Origin: Ruania albidiflava DSM 18029
GTDB lineage: Bacteria; Actinomycetota; Actinomycetes; Actinomycetales; Beutenbergiaceae
Length of the DNA stretch: 64,000 nucleotides
NCBI RefSeq assembly: GCF_000421225.1
Contig: NZ_ATWL01000006.1
Location: 168,489-232,488, forward strand
Direction: 5' to 3'
Both the position numbers and the translations under genes were made by a program. The notes under the pieces are model-generated. The model was not told the DNA's origin. It saw only the letters and a program-made list of their open reading frames with translations, and did not search any database. Below are positions 35,261 through 44,355 of this stretch, piece by piece (position 1 is the stretch's first letter; the number at the start of each line of letters is the position of its first letter).

Positions 35261-36283
35261 ATGAGCACATCAGCAACCACCGCGCCAGCTGTCCAGCTGG
35301 TCGGCGTGACGAAACAGTTCCGCACTGCCGACGGGCCCGTGGTCGCCGTCGACAACATCGACCTCGAGGTGCCGAGCGGGCAGATCATGGCCTTCCTCGG
35401 CCCGAACGGTGCCGGGAAGACGACTGCCTTGGACATGGTCCTCGGCCTCACCGAGCCGACTACGGGCACCGTCAGCGTGCACGGCCAACGGCCCCGGCAG
35501 GCGGTCCGCGCCGGGCGGGTCTCGGCGGTGCTGCAGAGCGGCGGGCTGCTCCGCGACCTCTCCGTCCGGGAGACCGTGCAGATGATCGCCTCCACGTTCC
35601 CGGACCCGCGGCCGGTGGACGAGGTGCTCGAGAAGGCTGGCATCACCAGTCTCGCCGGACGCAAGGTGTCCAAGTGCTCCGGCGGGGAGCAGCAGCGGCT
35701 GCGGTTCGCCCTCGCGCTGCTGCCCGATCCCGACCTGCTCATCCTGGACGAACCCACCGCCGGGATGGACGTGACCGCCCGCCGGGAGTTCTGGGACACG
35801 ATGCGCGCCGACGCGGACAGCGGCCGCACCGTCATCTTCGCCACGCACTACCTGGAGGAGGCGGACGCGTTCGCCCAGCGGATCGTGATGATGGCCGCCG
35901 GGCAGATCGTCGCCGACGGCACCACCACCGAGATCCGCGCCCGCGCCTCCGGCCGCACCGTCTCCGCCCGCGTGGACGGGTCCGCCCTCGAGGCGACGCT
36001 GGCCCAGCTGCGCAGCCGGCCCGGTGTGCACAGCGTCACCGTCGAGTCCGGCCGGGTGCAGGTGCACGCCACCGACTCCGACGCGATCGCCCTGGCCCTG
36101 CTCACCGAGCTGGGCGGCACCGAGCTGGAGGTCAGCTCCGGCTCCCTGGACCAGGCGTTCGTCGCCCTCACCTCCGGCGGTGCACCGGCCGCCGCGCACG
36201 GTCACACCAACGGCCAGGCCACCGCCCCCACTGCGGCCGCAGCCACCACGTCCACCACTGAGCCGGAAGGAACGCTCCGATGA
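35261..36283 (+). CDS. ABC transporter ATP-binding protein (DrrA/CcmA type)
   Basis: A 340-residue ATPase: Walker A GPNGAGKT, signature CSGGEQQRLR (Cys where Leu is usual), Walker B LLILDEPTAGMD and the switch His in FATHYLEE. A C-terminal domain follows and the last 40 residues are Ala/Thr-rich. It powers the permease encoded by the next, overlapping gene. The four-gene operon ATPase-permease-kinase-regulator is the common actinobacterial envelope or antibiotic-stress export cassette. Confidence 0.93.
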   Translation: MSTSATTAPAVQLVGVTKQFRTADGPVVAVDNIDLEVPSGQIMAFLGPNGAGKTTALDMVLGLTEPTTGTVSVHGQRPRQAVRAGRVSAVLQSGGLLRDLSVRETVQMIASTFPDPRPVDEVLEKAGITSLAGRKVSKCSGGEQQRLRFALALLPDPDLLILDEPTAGMDVTARREFWDTMRADADSGRTVIFATHYLEEADAFAQRIVMMAAGQIVADGTTTEIRARASGRTVSARVDGSALEATLAQLRSRPGVHSVTVESGRVQVHATDSDAIALALLTELGGTELEVSSGSLDQAFVALTSGGAPAAAHGHTNGQATAPTAAAATTSTTEPEGTLR

Positions 36284-37041
36284 ACCTCACCTACACCGGA
36301 ATCGAGCTGCGCCGGGTCGGCCGCGACTACATCTCGATGTTCTTCGTCGCCGTACTGCCGGCCTTCATGTACATCGTCTTCGGTGCCGCGATGTCCTGGT
36401 CCGACGCTCCGGTCGGCAACGGGAACGCCGCCATGTACACGATGATCTCGATGGCCGCCTTCGGCGCCGTCACCGCGACCGTCGGCGTAGGCGGGATGGC
36501 CGCCGTCGAACGGATGCAGGGCTGGGGCCGACAGCTGGGCCTGACCCCGATGTCGGACGCCCAGTACGTGGCGGTGAAGGCCGGGGTCGCGTTCGTGATC
36601 GCACTCATCCCGATCACCTTGATCTACGTGCTCGGCTACTTCACCGGTTCCCAGGGCAGTGGCACCGCGTGGCTGATCTCGGCCCTGGTGGTGGTGCTCG
36701 GGGCCGCCGTGTTCTCCCTGTACGGCCTGCTCGCCGGGCTGCTGTTCCGGTCCGAGGCGGCGGTCGGTGCCGCGAGCGGTTCGCTGGTGATCTTCGCCTT
36801 CCTCGGCAACATCTTCTTCCCGCTGTCCGGCACGATGCTCACGGTGGCACAGTTCACCCCGCTGTACGGACTGGTGGCACTGGCCCGGTACCCGCTCACC
36901 GAGGGCATGATGATCAGCACGACGGGACCGCCGGTGGAGGGCAACGGCCTGTGGATCCCGGTGCTGAACCTGGTGGTCTGGACCATCATCTTCGCCGTCA
37001 CCGCGTTCCTGCTGGTGCGCCGTGGCCGCTCCCGTCAGTAG
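36280..37041 (+). CDS. ABC-2 type permease
   Basis: A 253-residue, six-helix membrane protein translated from an ATG overlapping the ATPase stop. It has the ABC-2 pattern with the conserved late stretch LGNIFFPLSGTM and PLYGLVALARYPL before the last helix. It should export a lipid or antibiotic-like compound with the ATPase; substrate unknown. Confidence 0.92.
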   Translation: MNLTYTGIELRRVGRDYISMFFVAVLPAFMYIVFGAAMSWSDAPVGNGNAAMYTMISMAAFGAVTATVGVGGMAAVERMQGWGRQLGLTPMSDAQYVAVKAGVAFVIALIPITLIYVLGYFTGSQGSGTAWLISALVVVLGAAVFSLYGLLAGLLFRSEAAVGAASGSLVIFAFLGNIFFPLSGTMLTVAQFTPLYGLVALARYPLTEGMMISTTGPPVEGNGLWIPVLNLVVWTIIFAVTAFLLVRRGRSRQ

Positions 37042-37141
37042 CCCGGTGGATGCGGCTGGTGCCCCGTTCAGGGGCACCAGCCGCACCGGCGCGGGGGTAC
37101 GCCCCGGCCGCGCCCGCCTCCCGTACGATCGGAGCATCGCC

Positions 37142-38263
37142 ATGACCGACGACGCCACCCCGACCGCTGCGCCCTCACCATGGGACCGCTTCGGCTGGCT
37201 GATGGGCGGGATCTGGCTGCTGTTCCTGGCCTTTCCGTTGGCCGCCATCCTCACCTCCGACCGCACCCTCGGCCTGAAGATCACGGCGAGCGCGCTGCTC
37301 GCCGCGTTCGGCGCCGTGTACGTATACGGGTTCGTGCGGCTCAACCGGGCCAGAGGCAGTCAGCAGGAGCGGTGGCTGCTGCTGGCCGCGATGGTGCTGC
37401 TCACGCTCGCCCTCGGACTCATCATCGGCGTGGACGCACTCGGGTTGATGGCCTACCTGGTCGCGTTCGGGATGTTCTCCCAGCCGCTGCGCCGGGCGCT
37501 CTGGATGGCCGTCGGATGGCTGGCGCTCACGCTGGTGGTCCTGCTGCTGACCGACATGCTGGCCGCCCGGCCGGTGTTCCTGATCATCCCGGTCGGAGTC
37601 GGTGTGGTCACCGCCCTGATCCGGTGGATCGACGACCGCCAGGACCGGCACATGGCCGTGGCGCAGGAGCTGAACCTGGTCGCCGAGCGGGAGCGGGTCG
37701 CGCGGGACGTGCACGATGTGCTCGGGCACAGTCTCACCGTGATCACGGTGAAGTCCGAGCTGGCCGAGCGGCTCGTGGACGCCGACCCGGAGGCGGCGAA
37801 GGCGGAGCTGGCGCAGATCCGGTCGATGACCCGGGAGTCGCTGGCGGAGATCCGCGCCACGGTCGCGGGCCTTCGGGTGGCGCGCCTCGGCGACGAGCTG
37901 GAGCACGCCGGCGCCGCGCTGCGGGACGCTGGGATCGAGGCCGAGGTGCCGGACGAGGTGGACGTGGTGGACCCGCGGCACCGGCTGGTGCTCGGCTGGG
38001 TGCTGCGCGAGGCGGTCACCAATGTGGTCCGCCACTCCCGGGCCTCCCGCTGCACGGTGCAGCTCGGCAGCGCCTCGCTCGTGGTCATCGATGACGGCGT
38101 AGGGCCGGGTCATGCAGCGACGTCACCGTCCGGAGGGCTCAGCTGGGGCCGGCGCAGTGGTACCGGCCTCACCGGGGTGGCCGAACGCGTCCGCGGCGCA
38201 GGTGGCACGCTGTCCATCACCGCCGCCGAGGGCGGCGGCACCCGGTTGGAGGTGCACTGGTGA
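37142..38263 (+). CDS. Sensor histidine kinase (HisKA_3) of the exporter operon
   Basis: A 373-residue kinase with five or six membrane helices (about residues 15-165) and almost no extracellular loop. The phospho-acceptor is H191 in ARDVHDVLGHSLTVI; the ATPase N box is REAVTNVVRHSRAS. It overlaps the regulator gene by 4 nt. Kinases of this DesK-like type often use the neighbouring transporter as the actual sensor. Confidence 0.93.
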   Translation: MTDDATPTAAPSPWDRFGWLMGGIWLLFLAFPLAAILTSDRTLGLKITASALLAAFGAVYVYGFVRLNRARGSQQERWLLLAAMVLLTLALGLIIGVDALGLMAYLVAFGMFSQPLRRALWMAVGWLALTLVVLLLTDMLAARPVFLIIPVGVGVVTALIRWIDDRQDRHMAVAQELNLVAERERVARDVHDVLGHSLTVITVKSELAERLVDADPEAAKAELAQIRSMTRESLAEIRATVAGLRVARLGDELEHAGAALRDAGIEAEVPDEVDVVDPRHRLVLGWVLREAVTNVVRHSRASRCTVQLGSASLVVIDDGVGPGHAATSPSGGLSWGRRSGTGLTGVAERVRGAGGTLSITAAEGGGTRLEVHW

Positions 38264-38874
38264 CCGAGAAGATCCGCGTGCTGCTGGCCGACGACCAGGC
38301 CCTGGTCCGCGGCGCGTTGTCCGCCTTGCTGCGCCTGGAGGTGGACCTGGACGTGGTGGCCGAGGTCGGCTCCGGCGACCAGGTGCTCCAGGCCGCCCGG
38401 TCCAGCAACGCGCAGGTGTGCCTGCTGGACATCGAGATGCCCGGGATGGACGGGATCGACGCAGCCGCCCAGCTCGCCGCCGAGCTGCCCGAGGTGCGCT
38501 CGCTCATCGTCACCACCTTCGGCCGGCCCGGCTATCTGCGCAGGGCGTTGGAGGTGGGCGCAAGCGGGTTCGTGGTCAAGGACACGCCCGCCGAGGAGCT
38601 GGCGGAGGCGATCCGCAGCGTGCACGCGGGGCGCCGGGTGGTTGATCCGGCGCTGGCGACCGAGTCGCTGGCCGGTGGGCCGAACCCGCTCACCGACCGC
38701 GAGCGCGAGGTGCTGCGCCAGTGCCTGGACGGTCGGTCGGTCGCCGTCGTGGCCGAGCGGGTGCACCTGTCCGCCGGCACGGTGCGCAACTACCTGTCCT
38801 CGGCGATCGGGAAGACCGGCACCACCAACCGGGTGGAGGCAGCCCAGGTCGCCGAGCGCAACGGCTGGCTCTGA
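38260..38874 (+). CDS. NarL/LuxR response regulator of the exporter operon
   Basis: A 204-residue regulator: acidic pocket ADDQ, phospho-acceptor CLLDIEMPGMDG, conserved Lys in GFVVKDTPAEEL, and LuxR HTH LTDREREVLRQCLDGRSVAV. GTG start inside the kinase stop (GTGA). It probably activates its own operon through the ATGAC array at 35163-35214. Confidence 0.94.
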   Translation: MTEKIRVLLADDQALVRGALSALLRLEVDLDVVAEVGSGDQVLQAARSSNAQVCLLDIEMPGMDGIDAAAQLAAELPEVRSLIVTTFGRPGYLRRALEVGASGFVVKDTPAEELAEAIRSVHAGRRVVDPALATESLAGGPNPLTDREREVLRQCLDGRSVAVVAERVHLSAGTVRNYLSSAIGKTGTTNRVEAAQVAERNGWL

Positions 38875-38879
38875 CAACC

Positions 38880-40499
38880 CTAGGGACGGGGGTGGGCGAG
38901 CAGACGGTCGGCCCACAGCTCCAGCTCCGGGTGCATGCTGCGCAGGAGTGTGTCGGTGCCGATCACGTGGTCCTCGGTCATCCGGCCGACAGCAGCGAGC
39001 CCGTTGGCAGAGCCGTCCGCGCCCAGGCAGGCACCGGCGGCATCGGTGAGGATGCCGCGACCGGTCGGCCCCACCTGCACCAACCCGTCGGCGAGCAGCT
39101 GCTCCCACAGCTCGTCCCCGCGGGGCAGCCCGGGCGGGGCGCTCACCGCGTCGACGACCAGGTCAGGTGGTTCCTCGGGCGGGTCGGTCGTACGGCGCAG
39201 CTGCAGTCGGCCGGAGTCGACCAGGGCGAGAAGCTTGGCCACGTTCCCCGGCGGCGGCCCGAACGCGAGCCGGTCCAGACCAGTGACCAGGTGCGGGTAG
39301 TCGGGCCAGCCCAGCGGCGGCCCGGCCGCAGCACCATCGCGGCAGACCTGCTCGGCCACGGTGCGTTGCCGCTCGACCAGGGCAGCGTAGGCGTGCCGCC
39401 ACGCCTGGCCCAGCGCCCAGGTCTCGTCCGGCACCGCGGTGCCCCTGGCGTGGGCCAGGCTCAACCGCAGCACGGCCCCCGGGTCGCCCTGCTCCGGTCC
39501 GGTCAGGGTGGTCCAGACCGGGTGGATCTGCTCCGGGCCGATGACGGCGCAACTCGGCTGCCACGTCCGCCTCGCCTGGGTGAGGATCGCAGCAGCGATC
39601 CGGTCCAGGAGCACGGGGAGCTCCGCCGTCGTGCTGATCTCGGGCAGGAACGGGGCGGCGGCCTCCTCGCTGCGGTAGCGGCGCAGCACCGCGGCGTCCG
39701 TCTTGGCGTGCATCAGCCGGCCGGTGCGGCTGGTCAGGGTGAGCCGTGGGTCGATCTCGCCGGGGTGGTAGTGCAGCGGGTCGGGGTCGTGCGGTGCGGC
39801 GGCGGCCGGCACGAACCGTCCGCCCAGGCCCTGGGTGAGCGCGAGGACTGCGTCGATGGCGCTCAGGTGCGCGCCGCGGACCTGCACGTGGCCGGGCCGC
39901 CGGCGTTCGGCGGTGGCGACCAGGTCGGCCACCGGGAACACCCGCAGCGCTGGGATGCCGGCGGGCAGGTCCAGCCCGGGCCAGGCGTCGGCGTGCCCGG
40001 TGACCAGCAGCACCGCGTCGTAGCCGGTGGCCCCCTCGCTGGTGTGCACCTGCAGACCTGCACCCGTACCCGGGCCTGTCGGTTCCACCCGACGTACCCG
40101 GTGGCGCAGGTGGCGGACCGTGCTGGGTGCCAGGGCATCGATGGCGCGTTCGGCCAGGTCGGTCAGGTACCGCCCGGCGGCGGCCCGCGGCGGATAGTGG
40201 TCCGGGCGGTCAGCCAGCACCGGTTCGGCCGCGAACGGGCCGACCAGCGGGGAGTCCACCAGTGCGGCACCGGTGTGCACCCGGCCGGCATGCAACGCGT
40301 GGTCCGGGATGTTCAGGCTCACCCAGGCCGGCTGGTCGGGGGCGTAGGCCATCCCGGTGCCCAGCTGTGGGCGCGGCTCGTACACGTCGATCCGGACCGG
40401 CAGGCGGCGGTCTGCGGCACGGCGGGCCAGCGCCTCCAGGGCGTAGACGGCGCGCGGTCCCCCGCCGACGATGGCAAGCGTGCTGGGCTGCTCGGTCAC
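38880..40499 (-). CDS. FAD/NAD(P)-binding protein (NAD_binding_9)
   Basis: A 539-residue flavoprotein-like enzyme with an N-terminal dinucleotide motif IVGGGPRAVYALEAL and the family block GTGMAYAPDQPAWVSLNIPD. RYLTDLAERA and VLLVTGHAD follow. Members of this group are described only as FAD-NAD(P)-binding proteins; the reaction is unknown. GTG 40499 is used since the Rossmann strand begins within ten residues. It ends 6 nt from the convergent response-regulator gene. Confidence 0.85.
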   Translation of the reverse strand: MTEQPSTLAIVGGGPRAVYALEALARRAADRRLPVRIDVYEPRPQLGTGMAYAPDQPAWVSLNIPDHALHAGRVHTGAALVDSPLVGPFAAEPVLADRPDHYPPRAAAGRYLTDLAERAIDALAPSTVRHLRHRVRRVEPTGPGTGAGLQVHTSEGATGYDAVLLVTGHADAWPGLDLPAGIPALRVFPVADLVATAERRRPGHVQVRGAHLSAIDAVLALTQGLGGRFVPAAAAPHDPDPLHYHPGEIDPRLTLTSRTGRLMHAKTDAAVLRRYRSEEAAAPFLPEISTTAELPVLLDRIAAAILTQARRTWQPSCAVIGPEQIHPVWTTLTGPEQGDPGAVLRLSLAHARGTAVPDETWALGQAWRHAYAALVERQRTVAEQVCRDGAAAGPPLGWPDYPHLVTGLDRLAFGPPPGNVAKLLALVDSGRLQLRRTTDPPEEPPDLVVDAVSAPPGLPRGDELWEQLLADGLVQVGPTGRGILTDAAGACLGADGSANGLAAVGRMTEDHVIGTDTLLRSMHPELELWADRLLAHPRP

Positions 40500-40509
40500 C
40501 CGCCCCAAC

Positions 40510-40737
40510 CTACGCCCTGCGCGGACTGCCGTGGGCAGCGCGGGTGGCGTCCAGTGCAGCACGGATGAGCGCGCTCGCCAAGCCCTGCCCGCGCTGGTCC
40601 TCGTCGATGACCGTGTGCGGGAACGTCCGCCGGTCCCCTTCGTCGTGGTACTCGGTGAACCCGACCGCCAGCCCGTCGATGAGGATCTGGTAGCGACCAG
40701 GCTGCTCGATCACCGTGTGCTGCGGGGGCCCACTCAT
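40510..40737 (-). CDS. Short GNAT (YjdJ-like) acetyltransferase, C-terminally truncated
   Basis: A 75-residue protein with the small GNAT pattern YQILIDGLAVGFTEYHDEG and DEDQRGQGLASALIRAALD. Family members usually go on for about 20 more residues ending in PLCPFV...I; here translation stops at HGSPRRA. The ATG overlaps the MFS stop by 4 nt, so it is still in an operon. It may be a decaying gene or a real short variant. Confidence 0.7.
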   Translation of the reverse strand: MSGPPQHTVIEQPGRYQILIDGLAVGFTEYHDEGDRRTFPHTVIDEDQRGQGLASALIRAALDATRAAHGSPRRA

Positions 40738-42158
40738 GCACTCGGAGTCTGCCACAGCGACCTGCTGTCCCTCGGCATCAGGGTCACCGCAACGGCGAGC
40801 AGCCCGGCCACCCCCAGAGAGCACCAGAACACCAGGTGCACACCGTGCGCCAGCCCCGCCCCGACCGGCATCCCGTCCGGGCCGACGGTCGCCACTGCGT
40901 TCACCACGCCGCCGTAGGCGGCCACGCCCACCGCCGAACCGAGCGACCGGGAGAAGACGTTCGTGCCGGTGACCGCACCGCGCTCCGTCCACGGCACGCT
41001 CGTCTGCGCGGCGATCAGCGAGGGTGAGGTGGTCAGGCCCATCCCGGCTCCGATGACGAAGCAGGTGAGGGCCACCTGCCAGATCGAGGTGCTCTCCCCG
41101 AGCAGCAGGGCGAGCGCGGAGCCCACGAGCACCAGCGCAGCGCCGAGCTGGGCGGTGCGGCGGAACCCCACCCGCAGGTACACCTGACCGGACCACGTGG
41201 CAGTCAGCGGCCAGCCCACGCTCAACGCCGCCAGGGCGAACCCGGCCACCAGCGGTTCGGCGCCGAGCACCCCCTGGGCGTAGATCGGCACGTAGGTGGA
41301 CAGCCCCAGCACGATCACCCCGACCATGAACGCGGCGATGGTGGTGGTGGCGATAAGTCGCCGCCGCAGCACCTCCAGGCGCAGGATCGGGTACTGGACC
41401 CGGTTCGACCGGATGACGAACAGGACCAGCAGCAGCACCCCACCCACGAGCACCCCGAGGGTGCGTGCATCCGCCCAGCCCCAGGTGCCGGCCTGCAGCA
41501 GGCCGAGCACCAGCAGCGTGCTGCCGCCGGTGAGCAGCGTGGCGCCGAGAAGGTCCACCGGCTCGCGCTGGCCCTCGTGGTCCGGCTCGATGAACCGGCG
41601 CCAGAGCATGACCGCGGCCAGCAGCGCGAGCGGCACGTTGATCCAGAAGATCCACCGCCAGCTGACGAACTGGGCGAACACCCCGCCCAGCGTCGGTCCG
41701 GCCACCGAGGAGATCGCCCACACGCTGGCCAGGTAGCCCTGCGCCTTCGCCCGCTCGGCCACGGTGTAGATGTCGCTGGCGATGGTCATCGACATCGGCA
41801 TGATCGCCCCGGCTCCGAGACCCTGCACCACGCGGAAGAGGATCAGCGCAGTCATCGACGGCGCGACCGCGCAGAGCACCGACCCGGCGAGGAAGAGTCC
41901 CACCCCGAGCAGCATCAGTCGCTTCCGGCCGAACACGTCCGCGAGCCGCCCGTAGACCGGCACGGTGACCGCCTGGGCGAGGGTGTAGGCGGAGAACAGC
42001 CACGGCACCTGCACGAACGCGTCGAACTCGCGGGCGATCGTCGTGGCGGCCGTGGCCAGGATGGTGGCGTCCAGGGCCACCAACGCGGTGGCGAGCATCA
42101 GCGAGAGCAGCACCGGCCCGCGCTCGGAACGCAGCCCCACCCCGCCGGTCGCGGTCAC
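40734..42158 (-). CDS. DHA2 family MFS drug transporter
   Basis: A 474-residue exporter with about 14 helices. Motif A is YGRLADVFGRKRLML, motif C is VAGPTLGGVFAQFVSWRW, and the first helix has TALVALDATILATA. This is the EmrB/QacA group, which exports drugs with protons. GTG 42158 overlaps the upstream gntR stop by 4 nt, so expression is tied to that regulator. Confidence 0.93.
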   Translation of the reverse strand: MTATGGVGLRSERGPVLLSLMLATALVALDATILATAATTIAREFDAFVQVPWLFSAYTLAQAVTVPVYGRLADVFGRKRLMLLGVGLFLAGSVLCAVAPSMTALILFRVVQGLGAGAIMPMSMTIASDIYTVAERAKAQGYLASVWAISSVAGPTLGGVFAQFVSWRWIFWINVPLALLAAVMLWRRFIEPDHEGQREPVDLLGATLLTGGSTLLVLGLLQAGTWGWADARTLGVLVGGVLLLVLFVIRSNRVQYPILRLEVLRRRLIATTTIAAFMVGVIVLGLSTYVPIYAQGVLGAEPLVAGFALAALSVGWPLTATWSGQVYLRVGFRRTAQLGAALVLVGSALALLLGESTSIWQVALTCFVIGAGMGLTTSPSLIAAQTSVPWTERGAVTGTNVFSRSLGSAVGVAAYGGVVNAVATVGPDGMPVGAGLAHGVHLVFWCSLGVAGLLAVAVTLMPRDSRSLWQTPSA

Positions 42159-42937
42159 TCCGGTGTGCTCCTGCCACGCTCCACCTGGCTGGCGTAGTCG
42201 ACCTCTGCCCACACAGTGTCCAGCACTGCCCGGGCGTGCGCCTCGGCGCGCACCGGGTCGCCCACCTCGATCGCTCGGGCGAGCTCCTCGTGGTTCTCCA
42301 CAGCGGTGTGCGCGGGGTGCGCGGGGGTCAGTCCGAGCTTGGTCCGGCCGGTCAGCACCTCCGCCACCGAGCCCGCGAGTGCGGCGAACATCTCGTTCCC
42401 ACCGCTGGTGAGCAGCAGCGTGTGGAACCGCACATCGATGGCGAGGTACTCAGGGGTGTCCCCGAGGCCCTGTTCCCCAAGCTGACGCATCCGCGCCGCG
42501 AGCTGCACCAGCTCGGGACAAGCGTGCTGGCCTGTGGACGCCGCCAACCGTGCCGCTGTGGGCTCCAGCGCCACTCGAAGCTGGGTCAACGAGCGGAGCT
42601 GTTCCGCACGGCCCGCACCAGCCAGCCGCCAGGCGATCACCTGCGGGTCGAGCACCGACCAGGACCCGGCGGGCTGCACAGTGAGGCCGACCCTTCGCTT
42701 GGCTCGCACCATCCCGAGCGTCTCGAGGATCCGCATCACCTCCCGCACGACCGTGCGGGAGACGTTGAACCGCTCTGCGAGCTCTGCCAAGGTCAGCACG
42801 TCCCCGGCCGCGAGGTCACCTCCGGCAATCTCTGCGCCCAGCGTGTTCAGGATGTCGCTGTGAAGCACCGGTGCTGCCAATGACCCTCCCAGGCCTGATC
42901 GTTCGGGCGACGCGGTCGCCGCCCACGACCCGTCCAC
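42155..42937 (-). CDS. GntR/FadR family regulator
   Basis: A 260-residue FCD-type GntR protein: HTH LTLAELAERFNVSRTVVREV followed by RVGLTVQPAGSW, then a helical ligand domain (IDVRFHTLLLTSGGNEMF). It is divergent from the kduI remnant and upstream of the MFS gene. Regulators of this branch commonly respond to sugar acids such as gluconate or hexuronate derivatives. GTG 42937 is the start. Confidence 0.88.
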   Translation of the reverse strand: MDGSWAATASPERSGLGGSLAAPVLHSDILNTLGAEIAGGDLAAGDVLTLAELAERFNVSRTVVREVMRILETLGMVRAKRRVGLTVQPAGSWSVLDPQVIAWRLAGAGRAEQLRSLTQLRVALEPTAARLAASTGQHACPELVQLAARMRQLGEQGLGDTPEYLAIDVRFHTLLLTSGGNEMFAALAGSVAEVLTGRTKLGLTPAHPAHTAVENHEELARAIEVGDPVRAEAHARAVLDTVWAEVDYASQVERGRSTPE

Positions 42938-42959
42938 GGCTCCATGCTAGATCCACACC

Positions 42960-42983
42960 CATCAAAAGGTGCGATCATTGATG
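42960..42983. promoter_or_regulatory. Inverted repeat upstream of the kduI remnant
   Basis: CATCAA (42960-42965) and TTGATG (42978-42983) face each other with a 12-nt spacer between the divergent gntR and kduI genes; a candidate operator for the GntR protein. Confidence 0.4.
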
Positions 42984-43018
42984 AGGCAGGAACCGACGTC
43001 CATAAGGAGAGCCTCCTC

Positions 43019-43593
43019 GTGGGGCTTCGACACGCTACCAACCCCGACCAGATCCCCGGCATGGACACCACCGAGCTGCGCGAGCGCTACCTGGTGCCGG
43101 GCCTGTTCCAGGCCGGAACGGTGCAGGCTTCCTACGCCCACGAGGACCGGGTAGTGCTGGCCGGTATCACGCCTGCGGCCGAGCCGGTCACGATGCCGAC
43201 GTACCCGGAGGTCCGTTCGGAGTACTTCTTCGAGCATCGCGAAGCAGGCATCGTGAACGTGAGGACGGGGTGCGGTCCTGCCAGGTGGTGATGGGCGTGA
43301 CCACCCTGCACACCGGCAGCATGTGGAACACGATGCCTGCCCACACCCACGACCGCCGCACCGAGTGCTACCTGTACTTCGACCTGCCCGAGGACGCCCG
43401 GGTGCTGCACATCCCCGGCAAGCCGGACGAGACCCGGCACCTGGTGGTGGCGAACCAGGAGGCGATCATCTCGCCGAGCTGGTCGGTGCACTCCGGGGTG
43501 GGCACCTCCGCCTACAGCTTCGTGTGGGCGATGGCCGGGGAAAACCAGTCCTTCGACGACATGGACACCTTTCCGGTCGCCGAGATGCGCTGA
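43019..43593 (+). pseudogene. kduI: kduI, 5-keto-4-deoxyuronate isomerase, internally deleted
   Basis: Two pieces of a KduI protein lie in different frames. The first (GTG 43019, AAGGAGA site) runs from VGLRHATNPDQIPGMDT to YFFEHREAGIVNV. The second begins VRSCQVVMGVTTLHTGSMWN and ends normally at FDDMDTFPVAEMR, with the cupin residues NTMPAHTHDRRTE. Compared with the roughly 278-residue family, about 75-80 residues between them are gone and the frame shifts at about 43258-43275. The enzyme would isomerise 5-keto-4-deoxyuronate in pectin or glycosaminoglycan breakdown; this copy should be dead. Confidence 0.85.
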
Positions 43594-43617
43594 GGCCTGC
43601 CGCCGCGCCCGGAACGG

Positions 43618-44307
43618 TCACGGGCCGAGGAAGTCCTCCTGCTCCAGCAGGTGCACCGACATCCGTAGCCGGGCCCGTTCCGGGTCGCCGTCGCTGATCG
43701 CGGCGAGCACGGCGGCATGCTCGGCGACTGACCGCTCTGCCACGCCGGCATCCACCCGCGCCCGCCACAGCCGGGAGCGTGCCGTCTGTCCCGCAAGCAC
43801 GTCGATGAAGCCGGCCAGCACCGGGTTGCCGGCCAGTGCTGCCACCCCGCGATGGAGCGCCAGGTCCGCCGCCAGCAGACCCTCATGGTCACCTGGGTCT
43901 TCTCGCAGGATGGTGCGGGCGTCGTCCAGGCTCTGCTGCAGCGCGTCTGCGGAGGCGCCGGCCAGCACCTGCATGGCCGCCAGGGCCGCTGCCTCGGCCT
44001 CGAGCACGCGGCGTACCTGGTGCAGCTGAGCGGTGCTGGCCTCGCGCTGCAGGTCGGCCACCTGCTGCAGCGGTTCGAGCAGGCCGGCCATCGTCAGCCC
44101 GGTGACGTAGGTGCCCGCACCGCGCCGGCTGGTCAGCACCCCGAGCTGGCACAGCGCCCGGACCCCCTCGCGCAGCGGCCCACGGGAGACGGCAAGCTCC
44201 GCGGCGAGGTCAGCCTCCACCGGCAGCTGGTCTCCCGGACCCAGCCGTCCGCTGAGGATCATCGCCCGGATGCCGTCGATCACCCGGTCGGTGAGCGAGT
44301 CGCTCAT
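43618..44307 (-). CDS. GntR/FadR family regulator (near fuconate dehydratase)
   Basis: A 229-residue regulator with HTH LPVEADLAAELAVSRGPLRE, wing RRGAGTYVTGL and an FCD domain. ATG 44307 has a GAGG site. It lies 48 nt downstream of the L-fuconate dehydratase gene in the same direction, so it is probably part of that operon and controls it. Confidence 0.88.
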   Translation of the reverse strand: MSDSLTDRVIDGIRAMILSGRLGPGDQLPVEADLAAELAVSRGPLREGVRALCQLGVLTSRRGAGTYVTGLTMAGLLEPLQQVADLQREASTAQLHQVRRVLEAEAAALAAMQVLAGASADALQQSLDDARTILREDPGDHEGLLAADLALHRGVAALAGNPVLAGFIDVLAGQTARSRLWRARVDAGVAERSVAEHAAVLAAISDGDPERARLRMSVHLLEQEDFLGP

Positions 44308-44355
44308 GTCGTCCTCACCTCCTGCTGCCCCTGGCGGGTGCACGCAGCGGCCTGC

